Source: Acidiferrobacterales bacterium
GTDB lineage: Bacteria; Pseudomonadota; Gammaproteobacteria; Acidiferrobacterales; SZUA-150
Reading direction: 5' to 3'
NCBI GenBank assembly: GCA_947258385.1
Contig: CAMYII010000014.1
Location: 1-63,604 of the forward strand
Length of the DNA: 63,604 nt
The notes beneath the pieces were generated by a model. The model searched no databases. It had not been told where the DNA came from and was given only the letters and a program-made list of their open reading frames with translations. Below are positions 1-7,581 of the stretch, in pieces. Each line of letters opens with the position of its first letter. The first letter of the stretch is position 1. The position numbers were made by a program, and so were the translations under genes.

Positions 1-81
1 TCAATCCAACGGGCTGAGGAAAGCAGCCTGATAACCGATTACCGATGGCCATCACTTATCTTTCCCGATTTGCTGTCCAAT

Positions 82-294
82 ATGTTCAGACCACCTCTCG
101 CTGACCTCGACCCCGCCACCCCGATTGGCGAGCTCTTTATCGACGGCCCTATGGAGATCTGCATCAACCGCATCACCGGCCAGCAAGTCCGGATCGGCAT
201 CACCGCCCATCCCGGGTTCATTATCCTGCGCGAGGAGTTGTATGAAAAAGGCGAGCATCGAGCGGCAAGTGTTCGGGAGGCCGGACCACGGTAA
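82..294 (+). CDS. Divergent CsrA-like small protein (possibly decayed)
   Basis: The core of this ORF (IGELFIDGPMEI, then GQQVRIGI and REELYEK) follows the CsrA/RsmA fold line by line, including the QVRIGI strand and the REE(I/L)Y end. CsrA is an RNA-binding dimer that binds GGA motifs in leaders. The usual MLILTRR start is absent and replaced by about 15 unrelated residues, so the first beta strand, which carries RNA-binding residues, is lost or remodelled. I chose ATG 82; a TTG at 70 is in frame. No clear Shine-Dalgarno precedes either. Immediately after the stop the same frame reads an XRE-regulator tail (295-447), so this may be a chimeric remnant rather than a working gene. Confidence 0.5.
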   Translation: MFRPPLADLDPATPIGELFIDGPMEICINRITGQQVRIGITAHPGFIILREELYEKGEHRAASVREAGPR

Positions 295-447
295 GCTTTC
301 GAGAAACTCGCCGACGCCTTCGAGCTCTCGGTCTCCGAGCTCCTCCGCGCCCCGCGTTTCGAGGACCTCCAGGACCGGCGCAAGGATTTCGGTATCGAAG
401 AACTCCGCGCTCACTACGGTCCGGCGGCGGTGGGGATAGTGCATTAG
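295..447 (+). pseudogene. C-terminal remnant of an XRE-family HTH regulator
   Basis: Directly behind the TAA of the CsrA-like ORF and in the same frame, the translation reads AFEKLADAFELSVSELLRA and continues as RFEDLQDRRKDFGIEELRAHYG to TAG 445-447. KLADAFELSVSELL is the typical last helix of XRE/Cro-C1 DNA-binding domains. The four preceding helices are missing and there is no start codon. A closely similar stretch lies at 14050-14170. I read this as a decayed copy of a repeated regulator gene family. Confidence 0.55.
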
Positions 448-468
448 CTTTTCTAGGAGTAGGCGTGG

Positions 469-511
469 AGGCGGCCCCCGGGAATTCCGTATCTGTTCGC
501 GGGGGCTGCCT
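469..511. other. Strong 12-bp inverted repeat, function unknown
   Basis: AGGCGGCCCCCG (469-480) pairs with CGGGGGCTGCCT (500-511) with one G-U pair and a 19-nt loop. There is no T-run on either side, so it is not an ordinary intrinsic terminator. It sits between the XRE remnant and the small bicistron at 625. Confidence 0.4.
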
Positions 512-624
512 CTCGCTTAAAATGGGCCGCCCCACAAAAAGGGGCGAAGTGAAGAGAAAAATGCCTTATACTTTAACTAGATAAGTGAATACAGATCCAT
601 ACAAGCCGCAAAGGACTGTTGTTC

Positions 625-858
625 ATGTATTTTGAGATCGTTGGGAAGGTTGAGAATGCCGAGACATTTGCCACCGGAAAAGGAATTCGAGAACTATCTC
701 GGTTACAAAGGTTGTATGGAAAAGGACGATGGAGAAAGCGGAAAGGAATCGCTCAGGTGAAACTCTCTGATGGATCAATACGGACAGCTGAGCTACACTG
801 GTATGAGGCAACAGGAATAGGAAAAAAGGAATTTAAGATCAAACGCTACTTAGACTAA
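625..858 (+). CDS. Small basic hypothetical protein, first of a pair
   Basis: A 77-residue basic protein (MYFEIVGKVENAETFATGKG...). The ATG at 625 is preferred over an upstream TTG at 619 because an AAGGA box lies about 10 nt ahead of it. No signal peptide or membrane segment is seen. The middle is rich in K/R (GKGRWRKRKG), followed by KLSDGSIRTAELHWYEA, which suggests a small beta-rich fold. The next gene begins 10 nt after its stop, so the two are probably co-transcribed. I do not recognise a named family; a short basic/acidic gene pair also fits a toxin-antitoxin layout, but nothing proves it. Confidence 0.6.
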   Translation: MYFEIVGKVENAETFATGKGIRELSRLQRLYGKGRWRKRKGIAQVKLSDGSIRTAELHWYEATGIGKKEFKIKRYLD

Positions 859-868
859 GAGCACGGTT

Positions 869-1099
869 ATGCCACAGACTATTTCACATCAATTTGTTAT
901 CTGCATACGGAATGATGACTATCCGGCATCGCTGGAGAAGCGGAAAATTTACGAAGTGGTACCCGACCCAGAGGCTGAGAAACATTCGCAAATTAGAGTG
1001 ATCGATGAGTCTGGCGAGGATTATTTATATCCCAAGGATTATTTTATTCCCGTAATGCTTCCAAAGGAAACAGAGGAGGCAGTCATCCAAGCGGCATAA
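869..1099 (+). CDS. Small acidic hypothetical protein, second of a pair
   Basis: A 76-residue acidic protein (MPQTISHQFVICIRNDDYPASL...). It contains EKRKIYEVVPDPEAEKHSQI and then ESGEDYLYPKDYFIPVMLP, a pattern I associate with small conserved hypothetical proteins that carry an SH3-like strand set and lack any catalytic signature. It follows the basic 77-residue protein by 10 nt and is followed by an intrinsic terminator at 1182-1209, so the two form a self-contained bicistron. Function unknown. Confidence 0.6.
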   Translation: MPQTISHQFVICIRNDDYPASLEKRKIYEVVPDPEAEKHSQIRVIDESGEDYLYPKDYFIPVMLPKETEEAVIQAA

Positions 1100-1181
1100 C
1101 CAGGCGCTTTACCCGGCTGCAGGAAACTGCGGTCGGTGTTGAATTGTCGTTCCGTTTTCTGTGCATGAATCATTCAAAGCG

Positions 1182-1209
1182 GCCCCTGAATCACCCAGGG
1201 GCGTTTTTT
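1182..1209 (+). terminator. Rho-independent terminator of the small bicistron
   Basis: GCCCCTG (1182-1188) pairs with CAGGGGC (1196-1202) across a 7-nt loop and is followed by six T. It lies about 80 nt after the stop of the 76-residue protein. The bases after it (TGTGGGCCGGAAG) recur after the terminator at 16265-16299. Confidence 0.75.
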
Positions 1210-1290
1210 GTGGGCCGGAAGCAAAACCTTTTTCACAACAAAAAGAAGTCCCGATGTCACCCGTGAAAAAGACACCCGCATCCGTAAGAT
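1205..1290 (+). repeat. Leader-type repeat shared with 5873-5962
   Basis: From TTTTGTGGGCCGGAAG to ATGTCACCCGTGAAAAAG and CATCCG this stretch aligns, with small gaps, to 5873-5962 (TTTGTGGGTCGAAAG to ATGTCACCCGAAAAGAAG and CATCCG). Both contain a short ORF start, MSP(V/E)KK. The version here stops after about 13 codons. It appears to be the upstream part and first codons of the same XRE-type gene family whose remnants are scattered over the first 14 kb. Confidence 0.45.
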
Positions 1291-1300
1291 CCTAACAATC

Positions 1301-1393
1301 TAAGGGGTCGGGGTGCTTAACTATTAATCACTCCGACCCCTTAAATTGGCTAGGGTGCTTAACTATTAATCACTCCGACCCCTTAAATTGGCT
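1301..1393. repeat. 41-bp direct repeat plus 15-bp inverted repeat
   Basis: The 41-bp unit starting GGGTGCTTAACTATTAATCA occurs twice, at 1311-1351 and 1353-1393, separated by a single base. In addition TAAGGGGTCGGGGTG (1301-1315) is the inverse complement of CACTCCGACCCCTTA (1329-1343) with one mismatch, giving a 15-bp stem with a 13-nt loop. The GGGGTC(G/A)GAGT core resembles sequences commonly seen at ends of REP-associated/IS200-like elements in environmental genomes; no transposase is nearby. Confidence 0.7.
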
Positions 1394-1405
1394 GTCATTA
1401 CGACG

Positions 1406-1558
1406 ATGTTGTCCGGCGGCGCGTTGCAATATCACCTGGGTTCGCGCGCGGTGAATCTAGGGGTGCTGCCCCTGCTCGCGGAAATACTCATTGCCATTGT
1501 GTGGCTAAAGCTGATGCAGGCTAAGGTCAAGATACGCCTGGCGGAGCAGGGCACATAG
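1406..1558 (+). pseudogene. C-terminal fragment of a membrane protein
   Basis: An open frame beginning inside the repeat reads MLSGGALQYHLGSRAVNLG, then a hydrophobic helix VLPLLAEILIAIVWLKLM, and ends KVKIRLAEQGT at TAG 1556-1558. It looks like the last helix and cytoplasmic tail of a multi-pass transporter. There is no ribosome binding site and the frame runs into the repeat upstream, so it is most likely the stump of a gene interrupted by the repeat insertion. The family cannot be fixed from 50 residues. Confidence 0.4.
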
Positions 1559-1672
1559 AGTAGGGTTCGTCGCTGTTGATATCTATGGGATCGATGTGAT
1601 GTAATTTTCAGCACCGCAATCCTTTTTTAGACATACAATCACGGCACTCACTGCTATCAATACGGAGGTCGC

Positions 1673-2599
1673 GTGCAGCCGGTCATCTCAGTTCAGAATC
1701 TCACCAAGACCTACGACTCGGGATTCCAGGCGCTCAAAACTATCAACCTGGAAATTCTCAAGGGCGAGATATTTGCCCTGTTGGGCCCGAACGGCGCCGG
1801 CAAAACGACGCTGATCAGCATCATCTGCGGGATCGTCACTCCGAGCCAAGGCAGCGTCATCGCCGACGGCCATGACATCGTTTCAGACTATCGCGCAGCA
1901 CGGTCCAGGATCGGCCTGGTGCCACAGGAGCTGACTACCAACGCCTTCGAAAGCGTCTGGGCCACTGTGAGCTTCAGTCGCGGTCTTTTCGGCAAGCCAC
2001 CCAACCCGGCCTATATCGAGAAGGTGTTGCGCGACCTTTCCCTGTGGGACAAAAAGGACTCAATGATCATGGCGCTATCCGGCGGCATGAAGCGCCGGGT
2101 GATGATCGCCAAGGCGCTGTCGCACGAGCCACGGATTCTGTTCCTCGACGAGCCTACCGCCGGCGTCGACGTGGAACTGCGCCGCGACATGTGGGAGATG
2201 GTGCGGGGTCTACGCACAAGCGGTGTAACCATCATACTCACCACCCACTACATCGATGAGGCCGAGGAGATGGCCGACCGCATTGGGGTGATCAACAAGG
2301 GCGAAATCATCCTGGTGGAGCACAAGGCTGCGCTGATGGAGAAACTCGGTAAGAAGCAGTTGAAGCTACACTTACAAAGTCAGTTGGCGGCGATTCCCGC
2401 GGAACTCAGCGGACACCCGCTTGAACTCTCGGCCGACGGCAACGAGCTGGTCTACACCTTCGATGCCCAGAGCGAGCACACGGGCATCGCCGGCCTGCTG
2501 CGGCGGTTGAACGAGCACGGTATCGATTTCAAGGACCTGCAATCCAGCCAGAGCTCGTTGGAGGAAATCTTCGTCAGCCTGGTGAGGGAGCAAGCATGA
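1673..2599 (+). CDS. yadG: ABC-2 type exporter ATPase, YadG-like
   Basis: A 308-residue ATPase, exactly the length of E. coli YadG. Walker A GPNGAGKT is at residues 38-45, the ABC signature LSGGMKRR at 136-143 and Walker B ILFLDEP at 156-162, followed by [13 protein letters not shown] and [17 protein letters not shown] as in the YadG subfamily. The GTG start has GGAGG 4-5 nt upstream. The stop overlaps the start of the permease gene as ATGA, so the two are translationally coupled. The partners should form a homodimeric ABC-2 exporter in the inner membrane; the substrate of this subfamily is not established (drugs, lipids and polysaccharides are all proposed). Confidence 0.9.
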   Translation: MQPVISVQNLTKTYDSGFQALKTINLEILKGEIFALLGPNGAGKTTLISIICGIVTPSQGSVIADGHDIVSDYRAARSRIGLVPQELTTNAFESVWATVSFSRGLFGKPPNPAYIEKVLRDLSLWDKKDSMIMALSGGMKRRVMIAKALSHEPRILFLDEPTAGVDVELRRDMWEMVRGLRTSGVTIILTTHYIDEAEEMADRIGVINKGEIILVEHKAALMEKLGKKQLKLHLQSQLAAIPAELSGHPLELSADGNELVYTFDAQSEHTGIAGLLRRLNEHGIDFKDLQSSQSSLEEIFVSLVREQA

Positions 2600-3357
2600 A
2601 CGTCTACGCGATCCGTGCGATTTACATTTTCGAGATGGCCCGCACCGGGCGCACGCTGATGCAGAGCATCGCCTCGCCCATTCTCTCGACGTCGCTCTAC
2701 TTCGTGGTATTCGGAGCAGCAATCGGCTCGCGCATGGGTGAGATCGACGGCATCAGCTACGGTGCATTTATTATTCCCGGCCTGCTCATGCTGTCCCTGC
2801 TGAGCGAAAGTATTTCCAATGCCTCTTTCGGTATCTATTTTCCGAAGTTCACGGGCACGATCTACGAGGTGCTCTCCGCGCCCGTCTCCTATATTGAGAT
2901 CGTCCTCGGCTATGTCGGGGCGGCCGCCACCAAATCGATTATTCTTGGTACGCTGATTCTCGCGACGGCGCGGCTGTTCGTGGATTACGAGATCGCGCAT
3001 CCGCTGTGGATGATGGCGTTTCTATTGCTCACGGCGGTGACGTTCAGCCTGTTCGGTTTTATTATCGGCATCTGGGCCGACGACTTCCAGAAGCTGCAGA
3101 TCGTGCCTTTGATGGTCGTTACGCCGCTGACCTTCCTGGGTGGCACCTTCTATTCCATCGACATGCTGCCGCAATTGTGGCAGCAGATCACGCTGTTCAA
3201 CCCGGTGGTCTACTTGGTCAGCGGTTTCCGCTGGAGTTTTTATGGCGTCGCCGATGTCAGTATGGGCATCAGCGTGGGGATGACACTGGTCTTCCTGGTC
3301 CTATGCCTCACGACCGTATGGTGGATCTTCAAAACGGGATACCGACTCAAGACCTGA
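2596..3357 (+). CDS. yadH: ABC-2 type exporter permease, YadH-like
   Basis: A 253-residue, six-helix ABC-2 permease. The [13 protein letters not shown] segment, the [14 protein letters not shown] stretch and the conserved [19 protein letters not shown] block followed by [12 protein letters not shown] match YadH/NodJ-type permeases. It starts inside the ATPase stop codon (ATGA overlap). Together with the ATPase at 1673 it makes a minimal exporter of two half subunits. No accessory periplasmic or outer-membrane component is encoded next to it. Confidence 0.9.
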   Translation: MNVYAIRAIYIFEMARTGRTLMQSIASPILSTSLYFVVFGAAIGSRMGEIDGISYGAFIIPGLLMLSLLSESISNASFGIYFPKFTGTIYEVLSAPVSYIEIVLGYVGAAATKSIILGTLILATARLFVDYEIAHPLWMMAFLLLTAVTFSLFGFIIGIWADDFQKLQIVPLMVVTPLTFLGGTFYSIDMLPQLWQQITLFNPVVYLVSGFRWSFYGVADVSMGISVGMTLVFLVLCLTTVWWIFKTGYRLKT

Positions 3358-3580
3358 GGGCGTCAGAAACCCGCCTGGCGGACTGCTGTTGGTGGGCCTT
3401 AAACCCACTAGCGGCGCCCAGGTTCTCAATCGGCCTATTACACCGAGACCGTGTATTAGTAATCGTTGACAAGTGGTTGTTTAGGGAGCCAAAGGGGGTA
3501 AACTTTTATACTGGATCCATATTATAACCCGTAACATTGTCGGTCTATATGTCGTTTGGCTGTTAATAAAGGGCTACCGT

Positions 3581-3955
3581 ATGAGCATCAAGATAATGAG
3601 TATTCATCACGTAATGATCACGATAGGTGACATCGAAGTCGCAAAGCAGTTCTATGGCACAATTCTGGGGTTAGAGGAAGCGGACTGCCCGGTCGATGAT
3701 GGTAAACGCGCATGGTTTAAACTCGGAAATCAAGAGCTACATGTTAATTTACATGAGCACTACAAAACCGGTTTTGGGCATTTCGCCATATCTATAGAGC
3801 CTGGTAAATACCACGAATACGTTGAAAATATCAAGAATAGTGGTTATGAAAAAATGAGTGAATCTCAGAAGTATATCGATGGATCTTACAAGCTATTCAT
3901 TGATGATCCCTTTGGGAATACTGTGGAAATTACAGATTTGCAGGTAAATGCCTAA
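3581..3955 (+). CDS. VOC / glyoxalase-bleomycin-resistance family protein
   Basis: A 124-residue single VOC module. The first beta-alpha-beta unit is IHHVMITIGDIEVAKQFYGT with LGLEE; the second half has GHFAISIEPGKYHEYVENI and ends IDDPFGNTVEITD, the usual closing metal-ligand strand. Candidate metal ligands are the His in IHH, the His in FGHFAI and the Glu in VEIT. VOC proteins are metal-dependent isomerases, dioxygenases or antibiotic-binding proteins and dimerise. Base composition is more AT-rich than the neighbours. The gene stands alone, so no substrate can be suggested. Confidence 0.8.
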   Translation: MSIKIMSIHHVMITIGDIEVAKQFYGTILGLEEADCPVDDGKRAWFKLGNQELHVNLHEHYKTGFGHFAISIEPGKYHEYVENIKNSGYEKMSESQKYIDGSYKLFIDDPFGNTVEITDLQVNA

Positions 3956-4048
3956 CAAATCAATCAACCAAACGTCAAACTCATCGCTCCGATCTGAGTT
4001 TGCCGCCGGTTACTTCCGACGACGACAGCAATACAGGATAATTCGAAA

Positions 4049-4423
4049 TTGAGAAAACAGTATCACTTTCGGCCGTCCAAGCAGGGTTATTATGCATGGG
4101 ACGTCGATCGCCTGGCAGCATTGACGGAGAATTTTGAACGCCATCGAGTGAAGCTCGATTCTATTCGAGAGATCGATGAGAATTTCTGGTTTGGTGATAG
4201 GAACGATAAACCGACATGCCGTGCCATTGTGGAACATGCAAGATTAATCCAGGAGGCGGATTTAGGCTTCCCAATCATCTTGTCATCTGACGGTCGCGTA
4301 ATGGACGGCATGCATCGCGTTGCTAAAGCCCTGTTAGAAGGACACGAGACAATCGAGGCAGTGAAATTCAGCCAAGACCCTGAACCGGATTATGAAGATG
4401 TTCACCCAGATGATTTACCATAA
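4049..4423 (+). CDS. Conserved protein with a ParB/Srx-like motif
   Basis: A 124-residue protein with TTG start at 4049; AGGA lies about 10 nt upstream and no ATG is available. The segment FPIILSSDGRVMDGMHRVAK closely resembles the ParB/sulfiredoxin nucleotide-binding box (DG.HR), and the tail EPDYEDVHPDDLP is shared with a set of small proteobacterial proteins I remember as uncharacterised. No DNA-binding helix-turn-helix follows, so it is not a chromosome-partitioning ParB. It sits 31 nt before another small gene at 4455. Its role is unknown; CTPase or kinase-like activity is only a possibility suggested by the fold. Confidence 0.65.
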   Translation: MRKQYHFRPSKQGYYAWDVDRLAALTENFERHRVKLDSIREIDENFWFGDRNDKPTCRAIVEHARLIQEADLGFPIILSSDGRVMDGMHRVAKALLEGHETIEAVKFSQDPEPDYEDVHPDDLP

Positions 4424-4454
4424 TTAGATTAAATTAAGCAGTAAAAGGAAAAAC

Positions 4455-4805
4455 ATGTGCATAAGTAACTACTTGGATGCCGGTTTGGAGGAAATTGGAC
4501 GCCCTATCTTTCTGAATATCATCCGTGGTTCGAACAGACGCGACTATTCGATTTTCAGTCGAGATTTTACTGCAGAGTTATTGCTGAGAATTACACCGGA
4601 TCGATTCGAGAGCCAATGTAACGAATTTCCACTGCTTGTTTGTATATCTGAAGATTTTGAATACATCGGCTGCATTAGGAGGGAATCTTCGGTCAGTGTA
4701 TTGTGGAAACTAAAAAGCACGCTGCTCAAAGGCGAATTTTTTGGGTCAGTCACGTTAGAGGAAGTCAGACATAAAATACGAGTGAGCGGTATTGCGGCGA
4801 ACTAA
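4455..4805 (+). CDS. Hypothetical cytoplasmic protein
   Basis: A 116-residue protein (MCISNYLDAGLEEIGRPIFL...) with a good AAGGA box 7 nt before ATG. There is no signal peptide, membrane segment or metal motif, and I recognise no family. It follows the ParB-like gene closely (31 nt) and may share its transcript. Like that gene it is relatively AT-rich, which would fit recent acquisition of the 3.5-4.8 kb stretch. Confidence 0.5.
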   Translation: MCISNYLDAGLEEIGRPIFLNIIRGSNRRDYSIFSRDFTAELLLRITPDRFESQCNEFPLLVCISEDFEYIGCIRRESSVSVLWKLKSTLLKGEFFGSVTLEEVRHKIRVSGIAAN

Positions 4806-4950
4806 ATCCGATAGTGAAACTTGATTCACGTGGTCGAACCACACTAAGCTTTTGTGCCCGATAAAAACCCAATCCATTTTTTGATCACATCAGCGCTTAT
4901 TTGCCCTCTTAACATGGGTTGGCTGACGGACGTTGGTTCTTGGTTGAAAA

Positions 4951-5757
4951 TTAGAAATGCATGGCCAGGCCGATATAGGGGCCGTCCAAGTCCGCCTCTC
5001 CGGCCTCCAACCAACGATAACCGACACGCAGCGCTGCAATTTGGTAGCGAAAATGGATACCCAGGTCATGGTCGCTAATATCGCTTCCATTAATGGATGA
5101 CCAGGTCGGCCGCCACTCAATTCCGATATTCTCTGTGGGTCGGAAAAGCACCGGCAGGGTGAACGAGGATCCCCTGCTCGTGGCGTTACCTTCAAGGGTA
5201 AAACGCCCGTAGCCCAGATCGATTTCCAAATAATCACCGAGAGACATGCGATACAGGCCATGCCACTGCTCAATAGTAAGACTATCGTCCGGATTATCCT
5301 CATCATATTCAGTTTTGCGATACTGCACACCGAGAGGACCAAAACCAAGCTCCACGCGTGAGTCCTGGGCATCGATATCGGAGCTGACAGACTGATAATT
5401 GACATCAATCCTGGCAAACGGGATGGCGGGGTCGCCAAACTGCCGCGGGGTTTGAGTTTCGTTGGCCTGGCCTGAGGGCTGCACCCTCTCCCAGCTCGAT
5501 ACACCGCCGTATACCACGCCATAAAAAGCGAACTCTGCAATCATTTCAACAATGACGTCCGAGATATCGTCGGACGTATCACGTTCGCCATTATTATCGT
5601 CGTCAAGCTGCTTATCTTGTTTCGAGGTGGGTTTCCGCGACGTGGAGTCTTCTGCGGGCTTCGTCGCCTCGGCCTCGAACTGATCGAGCTCCCCGGCCAT
5701 TGTGGTGCTGGCGTAACAAATGAGCAGCACAACAAGCACCAGCTTCTTAGGTATCAC
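4951..5757 (-). CDS. Putative outer-membrane beta-barrel protein
   Basis: A 268-residue exported protein. Residues 1-22 are a clear signal peptide (KKLVLVVLLICYASTTMA, then GE). A charged, low-complexity linker follows (about residues 25-65, rich in D, K, S and T), and the second half alternates hydrophobic and polar residues with many Y/W/G strands (DYLEIDLGYGRFTL, ALRVGYRWLEAGE). The chain ends IGLAMHF, with the terminal Phe typical of BAM-assembled barrels. It resembles small OmpA/OmpW-like eight-strand barrels but no named family is certain. The gene is isolated and transcribed leftward. Confidence 0.65.
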   Translation of the reverse strand: MIPKKLVLVVLLICYASTTMAGELDQFEAEATKPAEDSTSRKPTSKQDKQLDDDNNGERDTSDDISDVIVEMIAEFAFYGVVYGGVSSWERVQPSGQANETQTPRQFGDPAIPFARIDVNYQSVSSDIDAQDSRVELGFGPLGVQYRKTEYDEDNPDDSLTIEQWHGLYRMSLGDYLEIDLGYGRFTLEGNATSRGSSFTLPVLFRPTENIGIEWRPTWSSINGSDISDHDLGIHFRYQIAALRVGYRWLEAGEADLDGPYIGLAMHF

Positions 5758-5872
5758 CGGTTATGCCCCTCGATGCGGTATTTTTTGTATACATTAATAG
5801 CGTTTAGTATAGGAAATATGCAGTGCTACGCAATCTGTGACATATCCAATCGCGGTCAGGGTCGAATGGAAA

Positions 5873-6058
5873 TCCTTTGTGGGTCGAAAGAGACTTTGTC
5901 ACGACAAGAACGAGGTCCCCATGTCACCCGAAAAGAAGGAAATCCACATCCGCTTCGCCGCTCCTGCCCACCAACGGGACGTTCGTCGGGCGTGCCCGCG
6001 GACCCCCAGGGGCATTTCCTCCGGGCACATTAGCCGTTTCAGCTCCTTATTTTTTTGA
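5873..6058 (+). pseudogene. N-terminal remnant of an XRE-type regulator
   Basis: After a leader similar to 1205-1290, ATG 5921 opens a 45-codon frame: MSPEKKEIHIRF, then a scrambled stretch and GISSGHISRFSS, which looks like the recognition helix of XRE domains (GLSxGYISxxE). The stretch 5950-6000 also matches nucleotides 13928-13975 of the larger XRE relic. The frame stops before the remaining helices. I interpret the 518-bp gap between 5757 and 6276 as holding this decayed gene and the promoter of the Liv operon. Confidence 0.4.
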
Positions 6059-6275
6059 CTTTCCTGTTCCGCTCGAACCTCCTAGGCCTGCCATCGGTGG
6101 CAAGCCCGTTCGGCCGGGCAGCCATTTACTCGGTGGCTGGTGCAATCCGCCTCACCTGTGTTCGCCTGGCTGAGGAAATTGTATTAAACTAAGCTGCCCG
6201 AGCCAGTCAGTAGATGGACGTACCCCCCACGAAAGGATGCGCTAACGCGTCAACCTGCGAGAAAGGAGGAGTATC

Positions 6276-7520
6276 ATGCTGAATACTGGCAGAAATATAA
6301 TCCCCGTTGCGCTCATGGTTATTGTTCTGGTTCTCGCCGCGGCCGGGTCTGCCCACGCCAAGGTGGAGGGCGACACCATCGTTCTCGGCGCGGCCGTGTC
6401 TTTGACGGGCAAATACTCGACCAATGGCAAGAATACGCAGGACGGTTACGAGTTGGCCGTCAAGCGTATCGATGAGATGGGTGGCATCAAGGTCGCCGGC
6501 AAGGCCTACAAACTCAAGATCATTTACTATGATGATGAATCCACCCCGGCCCACGGCGCCCAATTGGCCGAACGCCTGATCTCGCAGGATAAGGTCAAGT
6601 TCATGCTCGGGCCCTACAGCTCAGGGTTGACCAAGGCCATCGCGCCGGTGACGGAGAAGTACAAGATTCCCATGGTGGAGGGTAACGGGGCATCGTTGTC
6701 GTTGTTCAACAAGGGTTACAAGTATCTCTTCGCCACGCTGTCGACGACCGAGTACTACCTGAAGGAGGCCGTCAATCTCGCTGCCCTGGAGGCCAAAAAG
6801 CAGGGCAAAAAAGCCTCACAACTCAAAGTCGCGCTGGCCTTTGAGAACGATCCGTTCAGTCAGGATGTCCGGGCAGGCGTCGTAGAGGACGCAAAACGTC
6901 ACGGCATGAAGATTGTCATCGATGACAAACTGCCACCGGAATTGAATGACATGGCCGCGACGTTGACAAAGGTCAAGGCGCTGAAGCCGGATCTCTTTTT
7001 GGTGTCGGGTCATGCGAAAGGGGCCGCTTTGGCAGTGCGCCAGACCTCGGCGATGAAGATCGATGTGCCGATGATCGCAACGACGCATTGCGATTCGGCC
7101 AAAATCGCGGAGACACTGGGCGCAGCCGCGGAGTATTTCCTTTGCGCCTCGCAATGGGACCGCAGCCTGAATTATAAGGATAAATGGTTCGGAACGGCGG
7201 AGGACTACGCGCAACGGTTTGAAAAGGAGTTCAACTATGCGCCGCCCTATCAGGCCGCGGAATCCACGGCGGCGGTGTTGGTGTATGTCGATGCGCTTCA
7301 AAGAGCGGGTTCGTTCGACACCAAGAAGGTACGGGATGCCATAGCTGCGACGGATATGCAAACGTTCTACGGCAATATCAAGTTCGATGTCACCGGCAAG
7401 AATATCGCCAAGCCCATGGTGCTCTACCAGATCCAGAAAGGCGAATACAAAGTGGTTGCGCCGACGCAGTGGGCCTCCTCTACGCTGATCCATCCGCGTC
7501 CGAAGTGGAGCGAACGTTAG
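6276..7520 (+). CDS. Branched-chain-type ABC substrate-binding protein
   Basis: A 414-residue periplasmic binding protein. Residues 1-28 are a signal peptide ending SAHA; the mature part begins with the Liv/amide-binding pattern DTIVLGAAVSLTGKYSTNG, then DGYELAVKRIDEMGGI and YYDDESTPAHGAQLAERLI. AAESTAAVLVYVDALQRAG near the C-terminus is also typical. The start has a strong AGGAGG. It leads a five-gene operon with two permeases and two ATPases. Family members bind branched-chain amino acids, amides, urea or aromatic and dicarboxylic acids, so the ligand is open; the downstream FAH hydrolase argues for a carboxylic or aromatic acid. Confidence 0.9.
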   Translation: MLNTGRNIIPVALMVIVLVLAAAGSAHAKVEGDTIVLGAAVSLTGKYSTNGKNTQDGYELAVKRIDEMGGIKVAGKAYKLKIIYYDDESTPAHGAQLAERLISQDKVKFMLGPYSSGLTKAIAPVTEKYKIPMVEGNGASLSLFNKGYKYLFATLSTTEYYLKEAVNLAALEAKKQGKKASQLKVALAFENDPFSQDVRAGVVEDAKRHGMKIVIDDKLPPELNDMAATLTKVKALKPDLFLVSGHAKGAALAVRQTSAMKIDVPMIATTHCDSAKIAETLGAAAEYFLCASQWDRSLNYKDKWFGTAEDYAQRFEKEFNYAPPYQAAESTAAVLVYVDALQRAGSFDTKKVRDAIAATDMQTFYGNIKFDVTGKNIAKPMVLYQIQKGEYKVVAPTQWASSTLIHPRPKWSER

Positions 7521-7535
7521 TCGCGTCATCGATTC

Positions 7536-7568
7536 GCCCTTGTGCCACCTTAAACGTGTCACAAGGGC
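7536..7568 (+). promoter_or_regulatory. Intercistronic hairpin after the binding-protein gene
   Basis: GCCCTTGTG (7536-7544) and CACAAGGGC (7560-7568) form a perfect 9-bp stem with a 15-nt loop between the binding-protein gene and the first permease. No T-run follows. Hairpins in this place commonly protect the upstream message and raise expression of the binding protein relative to the membrane parts; that role is inferred here. Confidence 0.6.
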
Positions 7569-7581
7569 AAAGCCAGGTATC

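Noticed and set aside
1301-1393. CRISPR-like repeat
   Set aside because: Only two copies with a one-base spacer and a hairpin; no array and no cas genes.
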